The notes below the pieces were generated by a model. The model was not told where the DNA came from and did no database searches. It saw nothing but the letters and a program-made list of their open reading frames with translations. Below, one piece after another: positions 8,701 through 18,583 of a DNA stretch of 64,000 bases. Source of the DNA: Hydrogenophaga palleronii_A (lineage in GTDB: Bacteria; Pseudomonadota; Gammaproteobacteria; Burkholderiales; Burkholderiaceae_C); NCBI RefSeq assembly GCF_031457455.1, contig NZ_JAVDWU010000016.1:28278-92277 (forward strand), read 5' to 3'. How positions within the stretch are numbered: the stretch's first letter is position 1; each line of letters opens with the position of its first letter. A program made the position numbers and the translations under genes.

Positions 8701-10197
8701 TCAGGCGAAGAGCGCGGAGACCGCCTGCGCACACAGGGTCATGAGCCCACCGGGCACGATGCCCAGCAGGAGCACCAGGGCCCCATTGAGCGAGAGCACG
8801 GAACGGGCGTCTGCGCCCGCCACGATGTCGGCGGTCTGCGTGGGTTCGTCGAAGTACATCACCTTGACGAGTCGCAGGTAATAGAAGGCCCCGATCAGCG
8901 ACATCAGCACCGCGAACACCGCAAGACCGATGTAGAAAGGACCGCTGGACGCCAGCAGCGCCTGCAGCACCGAGAGCTTGGCGTAGAAGCCCACCAGTGG
9001 CGGCACGCCAGCCAGCGAGAACATGCAGATGGCCATGACGCCGGCATACAGCGGACTGCGCTGGTTCAGACCCGCCAGATCGTTGATGTTCTCCGACTCG
9101 AATCCGCTGCGTGACAGCAGCAGGATCACGCCGAAGGTGCCCAGCGTGGTCAGCACATAGGTCACCACATAAAACATGGACGACGCGTAGGCGTTGGCCA
9201 TGTTGCCGCTGTCGCCGTCCAGGATGCCGGCCAGCAGGCCCAGCAACATGAACCCCATCTGGGCGATGGTGGAGAAAGCCAGCATGCGCTTGAGGTTGGT
9301 CTGCGCAATCGCTGCGAGGTTGCCCACCAGCAGCGAGGCCACCGACAGCACGGCCAGCATCTGCTGCCAGTCGAAAGCCAGCGGCTGCAGCCCTTCGACC
9401 AGCAGACGGATCACGATCGCAAAGGCGGCGAGCTTGGGTGCACCACCGATCATCAGCGTGATCGCGGTGGGTGCACCGTGATAGACGTCGGGCACCCACA
9501 TGTGGAACGGCACCACGCCGAGTTTGAAGGCCAGGCCCGCCACCACAAACACCAGACCCAGCACCAGCACCTGGCTCGATCCCTTGAGCGTGGCCTCGCC
9601 TCCGGCAATGGCCTCCAGGACCGCCGCCAGGTCGAGTGAGCCGGTCGCGCCGTACACCATGGACAGGCCATACAGCAGAAAACCGCTGGCCAGTGCGCCA
9701 AGCACAAAGTACTTCATGGCCGCTTCCGTGGCCTGCGCGTCATCGCGCCGCAGGGCCACCAGCGCATAGCTGGACAGCGTCAGCAATTCCAGCCCCAGGT
9801 AGATCACCAGGAAGTTGTGACCCGAGATCATGACGAACATGCCCAGCAGAGCAAACAGTGCCAGTGTGAACAGCTCGCCGCCGCGCAGCATGTCACGAGC
9901 ACCTGCGTAGGCACGGCCATACACCAGGGTGACCATCACGGCCAGTGCCGCGAAACATTTGAGCCAGTTGCCCATGGGGTCGCTGACCACCATGCCGCCC
10001 CACCCCATGATGGTCGTGCCTGTGCTGGCGTAGTAGCCTTGCAGCGCCGCCACCACCGCCAGGGTCGCCATGGTCAACACATAGGTAGCGCCCCGGAGCG
10101 GGCTTTTGACGGCGAGATCCAGCAATGCGATCACGCAGGCCATCACCAGCAACAGGATTTCAGGGTAAGCCGCGACCCAGCTGAGGTTGTCAATCAT
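8701..10197 (-). CDS. nuoN: NADH-quinone oxidoreductase subunit N
   Basis: A 498-residue antiporter-like membrane subunit of complex I, one of three (L, M, N) thought to carry protons. Many hydrophobic helices are visible, with the conserved lysine segment FKLGVVPFHMWVPDVY and the LKRMLAFSTIAQMG loop typical of the family. I chose the ATG at 10197 (MIDNLSWV); the longer frame adds MQESAY. It is the fourteenth and last nuo gene, 35 bases after nuoM. Confidence 0.95.
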   Translation of the reverse strand: MIDNLSWVAAYPEILLLVMACVIALLDLAVKSPLRGATYVLTMATLAVVAALQGYYASTGTTIMGWGGMVVSDPMGNWLKCFAALAVMVTLVYGRAYAGARDMLRGGELFTLALFALLGMFVMISGHNFLVIYLGLELLTLSSYALVALRRDDAQATEAAMKYFVLGALASGFLLYGLSMVYGATGSLDLAAVLEAIAGGEATLKGSSQVLVLGLVFVVAGLAFKLGVVPFHMWVPDVYHGAPTAITLMIGGAPKLAAFAIVIRLLVEGLQPLAFDWQQMLAVLSVASLLVGNLAAIAQTNLKRMLAFSTIAQMGFMLLGLLAGILDGDSGNMANAYASSMFYVVTYVLTTLGTFGVILLLSRSGFESENINDLAGLNQRSPLYAGVMAICMFSLAGVPPLVGFYAKLSVLQALLASSGPFYIGLAVFAVLMSLIGAFYYLRLVKVMYFDEPTQTADIVAGADARSVLSLNGALVLLLGIVPGGLMTLCAQAVSALFA

Positions 10198-10232
10198 GTA
10201 AGCGCTCTCTTGCATTTTTGCTGGTCACGGAA

Positions 10233-11708
10233 TCAGTTCAGTTTGGAGATGGCCACGTGGCGCAGCAGTTCGGCGACCGAAGCGTCCATCACATCCGTGA
10301 AGGGCTTGGGGTACACGCCCATGACCAGCACGGCGATGGCCAACACCGCCATGACAAGGAATTCGCGCGCGTTGATGTCGGTCAGGCCTTTGACGTTGTC
10401 ATTGGCCGGCGCTCCCAGGTACACCCGCTTGAACATCCACAGCGAATAGGCCGCGCCGAAGATCAAGGCCGTCGCGGCGCCCATGCCGATCCAGAAGTTG
10501 GCTTTGACGGCAGACAGGATCACCATCCACTCGCCCACAAAACCGGCCGTGCCCGGTAGGCCGGCATTGGCCATCACGAAAAGCAAGGCGAAGGCGGTGA
10601 AATTGGGCATGGTGTTGACCACACCGCCGTAGTCGGCAATTTCGCGCGAGTGCACGCGGTCGTACAGCACGCCGATGGCCAGGAACATGGCGGCCGACAC
10701 AAAGCCGTGGGCGATCATCTGCACGATGCCACCGGCCATGCCGAGGTCGCTGAACACGAAGAAGCCCAGCGTGACAAAGCCCATGTGCGCCACCGACGAA
10801 TACGCCACCAGCTTTTTCATGTCCTGCTGCACCATGGCCACCAGACCCACGTAGATCACCGCAATCAGCGACAGCGTGATCATCAGCCAGGCCCACTCTT
10901 GCGAAGCATCGGGCAGGATGGGCATGGAGAAGCGCAGGAAGCCGTACGCACCCAGCTTGAGCATGATGGCGGCCAGCACAGCCGATCCACCGGTGGGTGC
11001 TTCCACGTGCACGTCGGGCAACCAGGTGTGCACCGGCCACATGGGCACCTTCACCGCAAACGCCGCAAAGAAAGCAAAGAACAGCAGCGTCTGTGCCGTG
11101 CTGCCCAGCGGCAGCTGGTACCAGTCGGCCAATGCGAAACTGCCCGCCGATTCCGTGTAGAGGTAGATGAGCGCCACCAGCATCAGCAGGGAGCCGAGCA
11201 AGGTGTAGAGAAAGAACTTGAAAGCGGCGTAGATCTTGTTGGGACCACCCCAGATACCGATGATCAGGTACATCGGAATCAAGGTGGCTTCAAAGAACAC
11301 ATAGAACAGCATGGCGTCCTGTGCACTGAAGACACCGATCATGAGGCCCGAGAGGATCAGGAACGCACCCATGTACTGGTTCACGCGCTGCGTGATGGCT
11401 TCCCAGCTCGCGACCACTACGACCACGTTGATGAAGGCGGTCAGCAACACCAGCCAGAGCGAGATGCCATCCACGCCCAGGTGGTAGTGCACATTGAATC
11501 GCTCGATCCACGCGGCTTTTTCCACAAACTGCATGCTCGCCGTGCCCAGCTCGAAGCCGGTGTAGAGCGGCACGGTCACGGCCAGTCCGGCGATGGCGCC
11601 CACCAGTGCGATCCAGCGCACCATGTGTGCCTGATCGTCACGGCCAAATGCCAGCAGCACGACGCCGAAGAAAACCGGCGTCCAGATCGCAAGGCTCAGC
11701 AAACCCAT
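10233..11708 (-). CDS. nuoM: NADH-quinone oxidoreductase subunit M
   Basis: A 491-residue antiporter-like complex I subunit in the inner membrane. It has about 14 hydrophobic segments and the family motifs FEATLIPMYLIIGIWGG, PMWPVHTWLPDVHVEAP and MKKLVAYSSVAHMG, which contain the conserved Glu and Lys residues of the proton path. It lies 13 bases after nuoL and before nuoN. Confidence 0.96.
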   Translation of the reverse strand: MGLLSLAIWTPVFFGVVLLAFGRDDQAHMVRWIALVGAIAGLAVTVPLYTGFELGTASMQFVEKAAWIERFNVHYHLGVDGISLWLVLLTAFINVVVVVASWEAITQRVNQYMGAFLILSGLMIGVFSAQDAMLFYVFFEATLIPMYLIIGIWGGPNKIYAAFKFFLYTLLGSLLMLVALIYLYTESAGSFALADWYQLPLGSTAQTLLFFAFFAAFAVKVPMWPVHTWLPDVHVEAPTGGSAVLAAIMLKLGAYGFLRFSMPILPDASQEWAWLMITLSLIAVIYVGLVAMVQQDMKKLVAYSSVAHMGFVTLGFFVFSDLGMAGGIVQMIAHGFVSAAMFLAIGVLYDRVHSREIADYGGVVNTMPNFTAFALLFVMANAGLPGTAGFVGEWMVILSAVKANFWIGMGAATALIFGAAYSLWMFKRVYLGAPANDNVKGLTDINAREFLVMAVLAIAVLVMGVYPKPFTDVMDASVAELLRHVAISKLN

Positions 11709-11721
11709 CTTGTTCTTCCTC

Positions 11722-13746
11722 TTATTTGGCGAGCCACACGAAATACGTCATGAACAGCAACACGCCCACGATCATCACCAGCGCGTAGTGGTACAGGTAG
11801 CCGGTCTGCACGCGACGCACCACGGACGACACCAGACCCACCAGCTTCCAGCTGGCATTGACCACTCCACCCTCGATGACCCCTCTGTCACCACCCTGCC
11901 ACAGCCCGCGCCCAAGCCCGCGTGCCGCACGCGCCAGCACGTTCTCGTTGAACCAGTCCATGTAGTACTTGTTCTCGAGAATCGTGACCAGAGGGCGCAA
12001 TGCGCGCCCGATGGCGACCGGCAGCGCCGGGTTCACCAAGTACATGTACCAGGCGGATATAGCGCCGGCCAGTGCAAGGTACAGCGGTGGGGTGAAGAAA
12101 GCGTGGCTGACCATGGCCAGCGGACCCTGGAAGATCTCGCCGAACTTGACCATCGCCGGGTGGATTTCGGTGTTGATGTAGATCGCATCGGCAAAGAAGT
12201 CACCAAACACCATCGGCTGGATCGTCATGTAGCCAATCACCACCGACGGAATGGCCAGCAGGAGCAAGGGCACCGTGACCACCCAGGGCGATTCGTGCGG
12301 TTTGCCGTCGCCGTGTCCATGGTCGTCGTGGTGACCGTGGTCGTCATGGTGAGCGTCCGGGTTCTGGTCGTAGCGCTCCTTGCCATGGAAGACCAGGAAG
12401 TACAGACGGAACGAATAGAAGGACGTGACAAACACACCAGCCAGCACGGCGAAATAGGCAAAGCCCGAGGCAGGCAGCGCGCTGAAGTGCACCGCCTCGA
12501 TGATGCTGTCCTTGGAGTAGAAGCCCGCAAAAAATGGCGTGCCGATCAGGGCGAGCGTGCCCAGCAATGAGGTGATCCAGGTGATGGGCATGTACTTGCG
12601 CAAGCCACCCATCCAGCGGATGTCCTGGTTGTGGTGCATGCCGATGATCACCGAGCCTGCAGCCAGGAACAGCAGCGCCTTGAAGAAGGCGTGTGTCATC
12701 AGGTGGAACACCGCCACGGAGTAGGCGGAAGCACCCAGCGCCACGGTCATGTAGCCCAACTGCGACAGCGTGGAATACGCCACCACGCGCTTGATGTCGT
12801 TCTGGATGATGCCCAGGAAGCCCATGAACAGCGCGGTGATGGCCCCGATCACCATGATGAAGTTCAGTGCCGCGTCCGAAAGTTCGAACACCGGGGACAT
12901 GCGGGCCACCATGAAGATGCCTGCCGTGACCATGGTGGCCGCGTGGATCAGTGCCGAAATGGGGGTGGGGCCTTCCATGGAGTCGGGCAGCCACACGTGC
13001 AGGGGGAACTGCGCCGATTTGCCCATGGCGCCGATGAACAGGCACACACCGATCACGGTGACCAGCAGCCACTCCGTGCCCGGGAACAGAACGGCGCTGA
13101 GCTCTGGGGCCCTCGTGAAGATCTCCGTGTAGTTCAGCGTGCCGGTGTAGGCCACGATCAGGCCGATGCCGAGAATGAAGCCGAAGTCACCCACCCGGTT
13201 GACCAGGAAGGCCTTCATGTTGGCGAAAATGGCCGTGGGTTTGTTGAACCAGAACCCGATCAGCAGGTAGGACACCAGACCCACCGCCTCCCAGCCAAAG
13301 AAAAGCTGCAGCAGGTTGTTGCTCATCACCAGCATCAGCATGGAGAAGGTGAAGAGCGAGATGTAGGCAAAGAAGCGGTTGTAGCCGGCGTCTTCTTCCA
13401 TGTAGCCGATGGTGTAGATGTGCACCATGAGCGAGACGAAGGTCACCACGCACATCATCATGGCGGTCAGACCGTCCACCATGAAGCCGATTTCCATCTT
13501 CAGACCACCCACCACCATCCATTCGTAGATGGTCTGATTGAAGCGGGCACCGCCGATCACGTCCTTGAGCGTCATCGCCGACAGGATGAAGGCCAGCAGC
13601 ACGCCCAGGATGGTGAAAGTGTGCGAGGCGCGACGACCGATCACGTTGCCGCCGAAGGTGGTGCCCAGGATGCCGGCCAGAGCGGCACCCACCAGGGGAG
13701 CGAGCGGGACGGCCAGCAGCGTGCTTGCAGAGAGGGTGGAGCTCAT
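11722..13746 (-). CDS. nuoL: NADH-quinone oxidoreductase subunit L
   Basis: A 674-residue subunit, the largest antiporter-like subunit of complex I, with the long C-terminal lateral helix region expected. Motifs include GWEAVGLVSYLLIGFW, SAQFPLHVWLPDSMEGP and the IKRVVAYSTLSQLGYM loop. A histidine/aspartate-rich stretch (residues about 456-478, HHDDHGHHDDHGHGDG) lies in the loop between late helices; such loops are seen in some proteobacterial NuoL proteins and may bind metal. It lies between nuoK and nuoM. Confidence 0.96.
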   Translation of the reverse strand: MSSTLSASTLLAVPLAPLVGAALAGILGTTFGGNVIGRRASHTFTILGVLLAFILSAMTLKDVIGGARFNQTIYEWMVVGGLKMEIGFMVDGLTAMMMCVVTFVSLMVHIYTIGYMEEDAGYNRFFAYISLFTFSMLMLVMSNNLLQLFFGWEAVGLVSYLLIGFWFNKPTAIFANMKAFLVNRVGDFGFILGIGLIVAYTGTLNYTEIFTRAPELSAVLFPGTEWLLVTVIGVCLFIGAMGKSAQFPLHVWLPDSMEGPTPISALIHAATMVTAGIFMVARMSPVFELSDAALNFIMVIGAITALFMGFLGIIQNDIKRVVAYSTLSQLGYMTVALGASAYSVAVFHLMTHAFFKALLFLAAGSVIIGMHHNQDIRWMGGLRKYMPITWITSLLGTLALIGTPFFAGFYSKDSIIEAVHFSALPASGFAYFAVLAGVFVTSFYSFRLYFLVFHGKERYDQNPDAHHDDHGHHDDHGHGDGKPHESPWVVTVPLLLLAIPSVVIGYMTIQPMVFGDFFADAIYINTEIHPAMVKFGEIFQGPLAMVSHAFFTPPLYLALAGAISAWYMYLVNPALPVAIGRALRPLVTILENKYYMDWFNENVLARAARGLGRGLWQGGDRGVIEGGVVNASWKLVGLVSSVVRRVQTGYLYHYALVMIVGVLLFMTYFVWLAK

Positions 13747-13774
13747 CGTTTTCGTGTCTCTTCTGGATCGGGCT

Positions 13775-14083
13775 TCAACCCTTGAGGGTGTTGATTTCTT
13801 CGACGCTGATGGACGACTTGTTGCGGAACAGCAGCATCAGGATCGCCAGACCAATGGCCGATTCGGCAGCGGCCACCGTCAGGATGAAGAACACAAAGAC
13901 CTGGCCGTGCATGTCACCCAGGAAATGCGAGAACGCCACGAAGTTCATGTTCACGGCGAGCAGCATCAGCTCGATCGCCATGAGCAGCACGATGAGGTTC
14001 TTGCGGTTCAGGAAAATGCCGATCACCGACAGGGTGAACAGGATCGCACCGACAGAAAGAAAATGTCCCAGCGTGAGGCTCAT
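13775..14083 (-). CDS. nuoK: NADH-quinone oxidoreductase subunit K
   Basis: A 102-residue, three-helix complex I membrane subunit of the usual length. The helix LIVLLMAIELMLLAVNMNFV carries the conserved glutamate required for proton coupling, and a second acidic residue follows in AAAESAIGLAI. The start overlaps the end of nuoJ by four bases, so translation is probably coupled. Confidence 0.95.
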   Translation of the reverse strand: MSLTLGHFLSVGAILFTLSVIGIFLNRKNLIVLLMAIELMLLAVNMNFVAFSHFLGDMHGQVFVFFILTVAAAESAIGLAILMLLFRNKSSISVEEINTLKG

Positions 14084-14736
14084 GCCTTGCCCTCCTCGGT
14101 GGCGGCTGCGTCTGAGGCAGGCGCCTGTTTTTGGGTGGCGGCCATAGGCAGCACCACCAGGCGGTCGCTGGCGCGCACATGCACCTGCAGACCGGGGTTG
14201 ATGGCCTTGCTGTCCTTGCGCTGGCGCAGGGTCAGCGCAATGGCTGCGATCATGGCCACGAGCAGAATCACTGCAGCCACTTCAATCGGATACAGGTACT
14301 CGCTGTAGAGCAACAGTCCCAGTTCACGCGTATTGGAATAGCCGGCAGCGTTGACACCCACACCGGCGGCATCCGGGCTGGCGGACACGGAAGGAAAACC
14401 GGCCCAGAGCACAGCAATGAGTTCGGCAGCGACCAGGGCACTCAAAATCGCGGCGAGCGGAAAGTGTTTCCAGAAACCCTGACGCACCGAGTCCATGTTG
14501 ATGTCGAGCATCATCACGACGAAAAGGAACAGCACCATCACCGCCCCAAGGTAGACAAGCACCAGCGTGATGCCCAGAAACTCGGCCTTGAGCAACAGCC
14601 AGAGCGCAGCCGCCTGCGAAAAGGCCAGCATCAGGAACAGCACCGCGTGCACGGGATTGCGGGCAGTGATCACGCGGAAGGCTGCAAAAAGCAGCACGGC
14701 CGCGAACAGATAAAAGAAGCCGGTCTGGTAGTCCAT
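14080..14736 (-). CDS. nuoJ: NADH-quinone oxidoreductase subunit J
   Basis: A 218-residue membrane subunit with five hydrophobic segments. The N-terminus MDYQTGFFYLFAAVLL at 14736 matches family starts; the open frame extends 68 codons upstream into the nuoI end and should be ignored. LVYLGAVMVLFLFVVMML is the conserved bulged helix near the quinone/E-channel region. The cytoplasmic C-terminal tail is alanine-rich. Confidence 0.94.
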   Translation of the reverse strand: MDYQTGFFYLFAAVLLFAAFRVITARNPVHAVLFLMLAFSQAAALWLLLKAEFLGITLVLVYLGAVMVLFLFVVMMLDINMDSVRQGFWKHFPLAAILSALVAAELIAVLWAGFPSVSASPDAAGVGVNAAGYSNTRELGLLLYSEYLYPIEVAAVILLVAMIAAIALTLRQRKDSKAINPGLQVHVRASDRLVVLPMAATQKQAPASDAAATEEGKA

Positions 14737-14794
14737 GGAGGGGGTCTGGCTGGATGCGTTGGGCGATTTCGCGGGGTGTGGTATCGCTGAACGA

Positions 14795-15331
14795 TCAACG
14801 GTATCTGGCGTCTGCGGCCTTGGCTGCAGCGATCTCCGGCTCGTATCGGTCGCCGACGGCCAGCAGCATCTCTTTGGTGAAGTAGAGGTCGCCCCGCTTT
14901 TCACCGTGGTATTCGAGAATGTGGGTCTCCACGATCGCATCCACCGGGCAGGCTTCTTCGCAGAAGCCGCAGAAGATGCACTTGGTCAGATCAATGTCGT
15001 AGCGCGTGGTGCGGCGGGTGCCATCTTCGCGCTGGTCGGATTCGATGGTGATGGCCACGGCCGGGCAAACGGCCTCACACAGCTTGCAGGCAATGCAGCG
15101 TTCCTCGCCGTTTTCATAGCGGCGCTGGGCGTGCAAGCCTCGAAAGCGTGGCGACAACGGTGTCTTCTCTTCCGGAAACTGCACCGTGACCTTGCGGCGC
15201 AAGGCATATCGCCCGGTCAGGGCCATGCCCTTGACCAGTTCAACCAGCAAAAAGCTCTTGAAAAAATCCCGGAACGAGAACGGTGCGACAACCGCAGGCG
15301 ATGCGGCCGTGGTGGCGGTAGAAATGGACAT
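14795..15331 (-). CDS. nuoI: NADH-quinone oxidoreductase subunit I (2x 4Fe-4S)
   Basis: A 178-residue ferredoxin-like subunit of the peripheral arm, carrying clusters N6a and N6b. Two classical 4Fe-4S motifs are visible, CIACKLCEAVCP and CIFCGFCEEACP, each followed by a proline. The N-terminal amphipathic segment SFRDFFKSFLLVELVKG would contact the membrane arm. The start at 15331 (MSISTATTAAS) was chosen 14 bases after the nuoH stop; the longer frame is nuoH shadow. Confidence 0.95.
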   Translation of the reverse strand: MSISTATTAASPAVVAPFSFRDFFKSFLLVELVKGMALTGRYALRRKVTVQFPEEKTPLSPRFRGLHAQRRYENGEERCIACKLCEAVCPAVAITIESDQREDGTRRTTRYDIDLTKCIFCGFCEEACPVDAIVETHILEYHGEKRGDLYFTKEMLLAVGDRYEPEIAAAKAADARYR

Positions 15332-15345
15332 ATCGATCGCCCTGC

Positions 15346-16428
15346 TTATTTCCAGAGATTCCAGGACGTCTGCATCAGGCCGCCAACCAGCAGCAACCAG
15401 ATGAGGGTCACGGGAATGAAAATCTTCCAGCCCAGACGCATGATCTGGTCGTACCGGAAGCGCGGGAAGGTGGCACGGATCCAGATGAACATGGACACCA
15501 CCACGAAGGTCTTGAGACCCAGCCAGATCCAGCCGGGCACCCAGTTGAAGACGGCGCTGTCCACCGGTGGCAACCAGCCTCCCAGGAACATCAGCACACC
15601 CAGGATGGACACCAGCCACATGCTGGCGTATTCGGCCAGGAAGAAGATGGCAAAGCCCATGCCGGAGTACTCCACCATGTGGCCGGCCACGATTTCTGCC
15701 TCACCCTCGACCACGTCGAATGGGTGGCGATTGGTTTCGGCCACGCCGGAGATCAGGTACACCACAAAGATGGGCAGCAGTGGCAGCCAGTTCCACGACA
15801 GGAAATTCAGACCCACGTCGGCGGCCATGCCACGCGACTGCGAAGCCACGATTTCGCCCAGGTGCAGACTGCCGGCGGTCATGACCACCACCAGGAAGCA
15901 GAAGCCGATGGCGATCTCGTAGCTCACCATCTGGGCCGACGCACGCAGCGCGCCCAGGAAGGCGTACTTGGAGTTGGACGCCCAGCCCGCAATGATCACG
16001 CCATACACCTCGATCGAGGTGATGGCCAGAATCACCAACAGCCCCGCATTCACATTGGCCAGAATGGCATCGGGCCCGAAGGGTACCGCCACCCACGCGG
16101 CCAGCGCCGGCATGATGGCCATGATGGGGCCCAGGCGAAACAGCCCGTTGCTGGCCGCCGTGGGGCGAATCATTTCCTTGGTCAGCAGCTTGACCGCATC
16201 GGCAATTGGCTGCAGCAGACCAAACGGGCCCACACGGTTGGGACCATGGCGCACCTGCATGAAGCCCAGCAGCTTGCGCTCCCAGAGGGTGAGGTAGGCC
16301 ACGGCGCCCATCAGCGGCGCCAGCACCGCCACGATCTTGATCAGGTTCCACAGCACGGGCCAAGCGGCCGTCGTCCACCAGGGCGCTGCAATCAGTCCCA
16401 GACCACCGTTGTACATCGCATCGATCAT
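15346..16428 (-). CDS. nuoH: NADH-quinone oxidoreductase subunit H
   Basis: A 360-residue, eight-helix subunit that forms the quinone chamber of complex I with NuoB and NuoD. Conserved loops are present: LGFMQVRHGPNRVGPFG, ETNRHPFDVVEGEAE and RATFPRFRYDQIM. The ATG at 16428 overlaps the nuoG stop by four bases, which fixes the start; the 36 extra codons upstream are nuoG read in another frame. Confidence 0.95.
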   Translation of the reverse strand: MIDAMYNGGLGLIAAPWWTTAAWPVLWNLIKIVAVLAPLMGAVAYLTLWERKLLGFMQVRHGPNRVGPFGLLQPIADAVKLLTKEMIRPTAASNGLFRLGPIMAIMPALAAWVAVPFGPDAILANVNAGLLVILAITSIEVYGVIIAGWASNSKYAFLGALRASAQMVSYEIAIGFCFLVVVMTAGSLHLGEIVASQSRGMAADVGLNFLSWNWLPLLPIFVVYLISGVAETNRHPFDVVEGEAEIVAGHMVEYSGMGFAIFFLAEYASMWLVSILGVLMFLGGWLPPVDSAVFNWVPGWIWLGLKTFVVVSMFIWIRATFPRFRYDQIMRLGWKIFIPVTLIWLLLVGGLMQTSWNLWK

Positions 16429-18563
16429 GCTGCCACCTCTCCCGCCGTGACTTTGCCGTCGCGTCCGTCGGCCGTGCTTTGCAAAGCAGGCGCGCGGCGC
16501 ACCAGACCATCGAGCTGGTAAATCGAGGCCACGCAAGGAACGCGTGCTGCGGGCGCCAGATCGGGCACCACGTTGCCGGTGTTGTCCAGGTGTGTGGCAT
16601 CCACAAAGGCACCAGAGGCCACGCCTGGCAATGCCTTGGCGAGCACCGCCTGTGAAGAATCGGCATCAAAGCCGCTCAGCCCCATCAGATTGCCCAGCAC
16701 CCGCAACACCTTCCATGCAGGCCGGGTCTCACCCAGCGGCTTGACCACGGCATGGAAACTCTGCAGGCGTCCTTCGGCGTTGACGAACGAACCCGACGTC
16801 TCGGTGAAGGGCGCGATGGGCAACAGCACATCGCTCACATCGAGGTTGGTCTTGAAGGGGCTCAAGGTGACGACCATCCCCGCCGTCGCCAGGCCTTTTG
16901 CCGAAGCGGCTGCGTCGTGAAAGGGTTCGGTGTTCAGCAGCAGCACGGCCTTGAGCGCGCCGCCCAGCATTTGTGAAGCGTTCAGGCCACTGTGCCCGGG
17001 CAGGGCGCCCACCAGCTGTGCGCCAACGGTGTTGGCTGCTTCACTCAAGTAACCCACTGCGGCGCCCGTTTGCTGAGCGATCCAGTTGGCCAGCGACAGC
17101 AGGCTGGCCGCCTTTTCGTGATGAGCAGCCGCATTGCCCAGCAACACGGCTTTGCGCTCGCCACTCAGCAGCGACTTGGCAATGGCACGGGCTTCATCTC
17201 GCACGTCTTCGACACTCACTGGCGCCTGAACGCCCGCTTCAACCGCAACGGCCGCAGCGATACCAGCGAGTTCATTCACCCACTGACGGCTGTCGTTGAC
17301 GATGCGCTGCGCCACGGGCATGGCCCAATCGGGGGAGTTGTCGTTCAGCAGGTGAACCACACCGCCTTTGCGCGCTGCTTGACGGATGCGCTGGGCGAAC
17401 AAGGGATGGTCCTTGCGAAGATTCGATCCCACCACCAGCACGCGCTGCAGGCCCGACAAGGCCTCGATGGGCATGCCCAGCCAGCGGGCGTTGCCTGCAG
17501 CTGCGTGGTTGTCGAAGTCCGCGTGCCGCAAACGGGAGTCGATGTTTTCCGATCCCAGACCACGCACAAAAGCACCGGCCAGAGCCAGCTCTTCAACCGT
17601 GCTGTGGGGACTGGCGATCACACCGATGGCGTCGGCGCCGTGATCGGTCTTGACCTGCTTGAGTCCGTTGGCCACGTACTCCAGGGCCGTCTGCCAGTCC
17701 ACCGTTTTCCACTCACCGCCCTGCTTCAGCATGGGCGCGGTCAGGCGATCTTCGCTGTTGACAGCTTCGTAAGAGAAGCGATCGCGATCAGCGATCCAGC
17801 ACTCGTTGACGGCCTCGTTTTCCAGGGGAACCACGCGCATCACCTTGTGGTTTTTCACCTGGATGATGAGGTTGGCACCGGTGGAGTCGTGGGGACTCAC
17901 GGACTTTCGCCGCGACAATTCCCAGGTGCGCGCCTGATACCGGAAGGGTTTGCTGGTGAGCGCACCGACCGGGCAGATATCGATCATGTTGCCCGAGAGC
18001 TCGGAGTCCACCGTGTCGCCGATGAATGTCTCGATCTCGGCGTGTTCGCCGCGATGTGACATGCCGAGTTCCATCACGCCGGCGACTTCCTGGCCAAAGC
18101 GCACGCATCGGGTGCAATGGATGCAGCGGCTCATCTCTTCCATCGAGATCAGTGGGCCCACGTCCTTGTGGAACACGACGCGCTTCTCTTCTTCATAGCG
18201 CGAGCCCGAGCTGCCATAGCCAACAGCCAGATCCTGCAACTGGCACTCGCCGCCCTGGTCGCAGATGGGGCAATCCAGCGGGTGGTTGATGAGCAGAAAC
18301 TCCATCACCGACTGCTGGGCCTTGATGGCCTTGTCGCTCTTGGTGCGCACGATCATGCCCTGCGTCACCGGCGTGGCACAGGCGGGCATGGGCTTCGGCG
18401 CCTTCTCCACGTCCACCAGACACATGCGGCAATTGGCTGCAATGGACAGCTTCTTGTGATAGCAGAAGTGGGGGATGTAGGTGCCGGCCTTCTCGGCCGC
18501 ATGCATGACCATGCTGCCTGGCGGTACTTCCACCTTCTTGCCGTCGAGTTCGATTTCAACCAT
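16425..18563 (-). CDS. nuoG: NADH-quinone oxidoreductase subunit G
   Basis: A 712-residue iron-sulfur subunit of the peripheral arm. In order: an N-terminal 2Fe-2S ferredoxin domain (CYHKKLSIAANCRMC with a further Cys in PACATPV), a His-Cys 4Fe-4S region (HPLDCPICDQGGECQLQDLA), a second 4Fe-4S site (CIHCTRCVRF and ICPVGAL), then a molybdopterin-oxidoreductase-like domain that has lost its cofactor in this family. It precedes nuoH with a four-base overlap. Confidence 0.95.
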   Translation of the reverse strand: MVEIELDGKKVEVPPGSMVMHAAEKAGTYIPHFCYHKKLSIAANCRMCLVDVEKAPKPMPACATPVTQGMIVRTKSDKAIKAQQSVMEFLLINHPLDCPICDQGGECQLQDLAVGYGSSGSRYEEEKRVVFHKDVGPLISMEEMSRCIHCTRCVRFGQEVAGVMELGMSHRGEHAEIETFIGDTVDSELSGNMIDICPVGALTSKPFRYQARTWELSRRKSVSPHDSTGANLIIQVKNHKVMRVVPLENEAVNECWIADRDRFSYEAVNSEDRLTAPMLKQGGEWKTVDWQTALEYVANGLKQVKTDHGADAIGVIASPHSTVEELALAGAFVRGLGSENIDSRLRHADFDNHAAAGNARWLGMPIEALSGLQRVLVVGSNLRKDHPLFAQRIRQAARKGGVVHLLNDNSPDWAMPVAQRIVNDSRQWVNELAGIAAAVAVEAGVQAPVSVEDVRDEARAIAKSLLSGERKAVLLGNAAAHHEKAASLLSLANWIAQQTGAAVGYLSEAANTVGAQLVGALPGHSGLNASQMLGGALKAVLLLNTEPFHDAAASAKGLATAGMVVTLSPFKTNLDVSDVLLPIAPFTETSGSFVNAEGRLQSFHAVVKPLGETRPAWKVLRVLGNLMGLSGFDADSSQAVLAKALPGVASGAFVDATHLDNTGNVVPDLAPAARVPCVASIYQLDGLVRRAPALQSTADGRDGKVTAGEVAA

Positions 18564-18583
18564 GTTGTTTTCCGATGTCGATG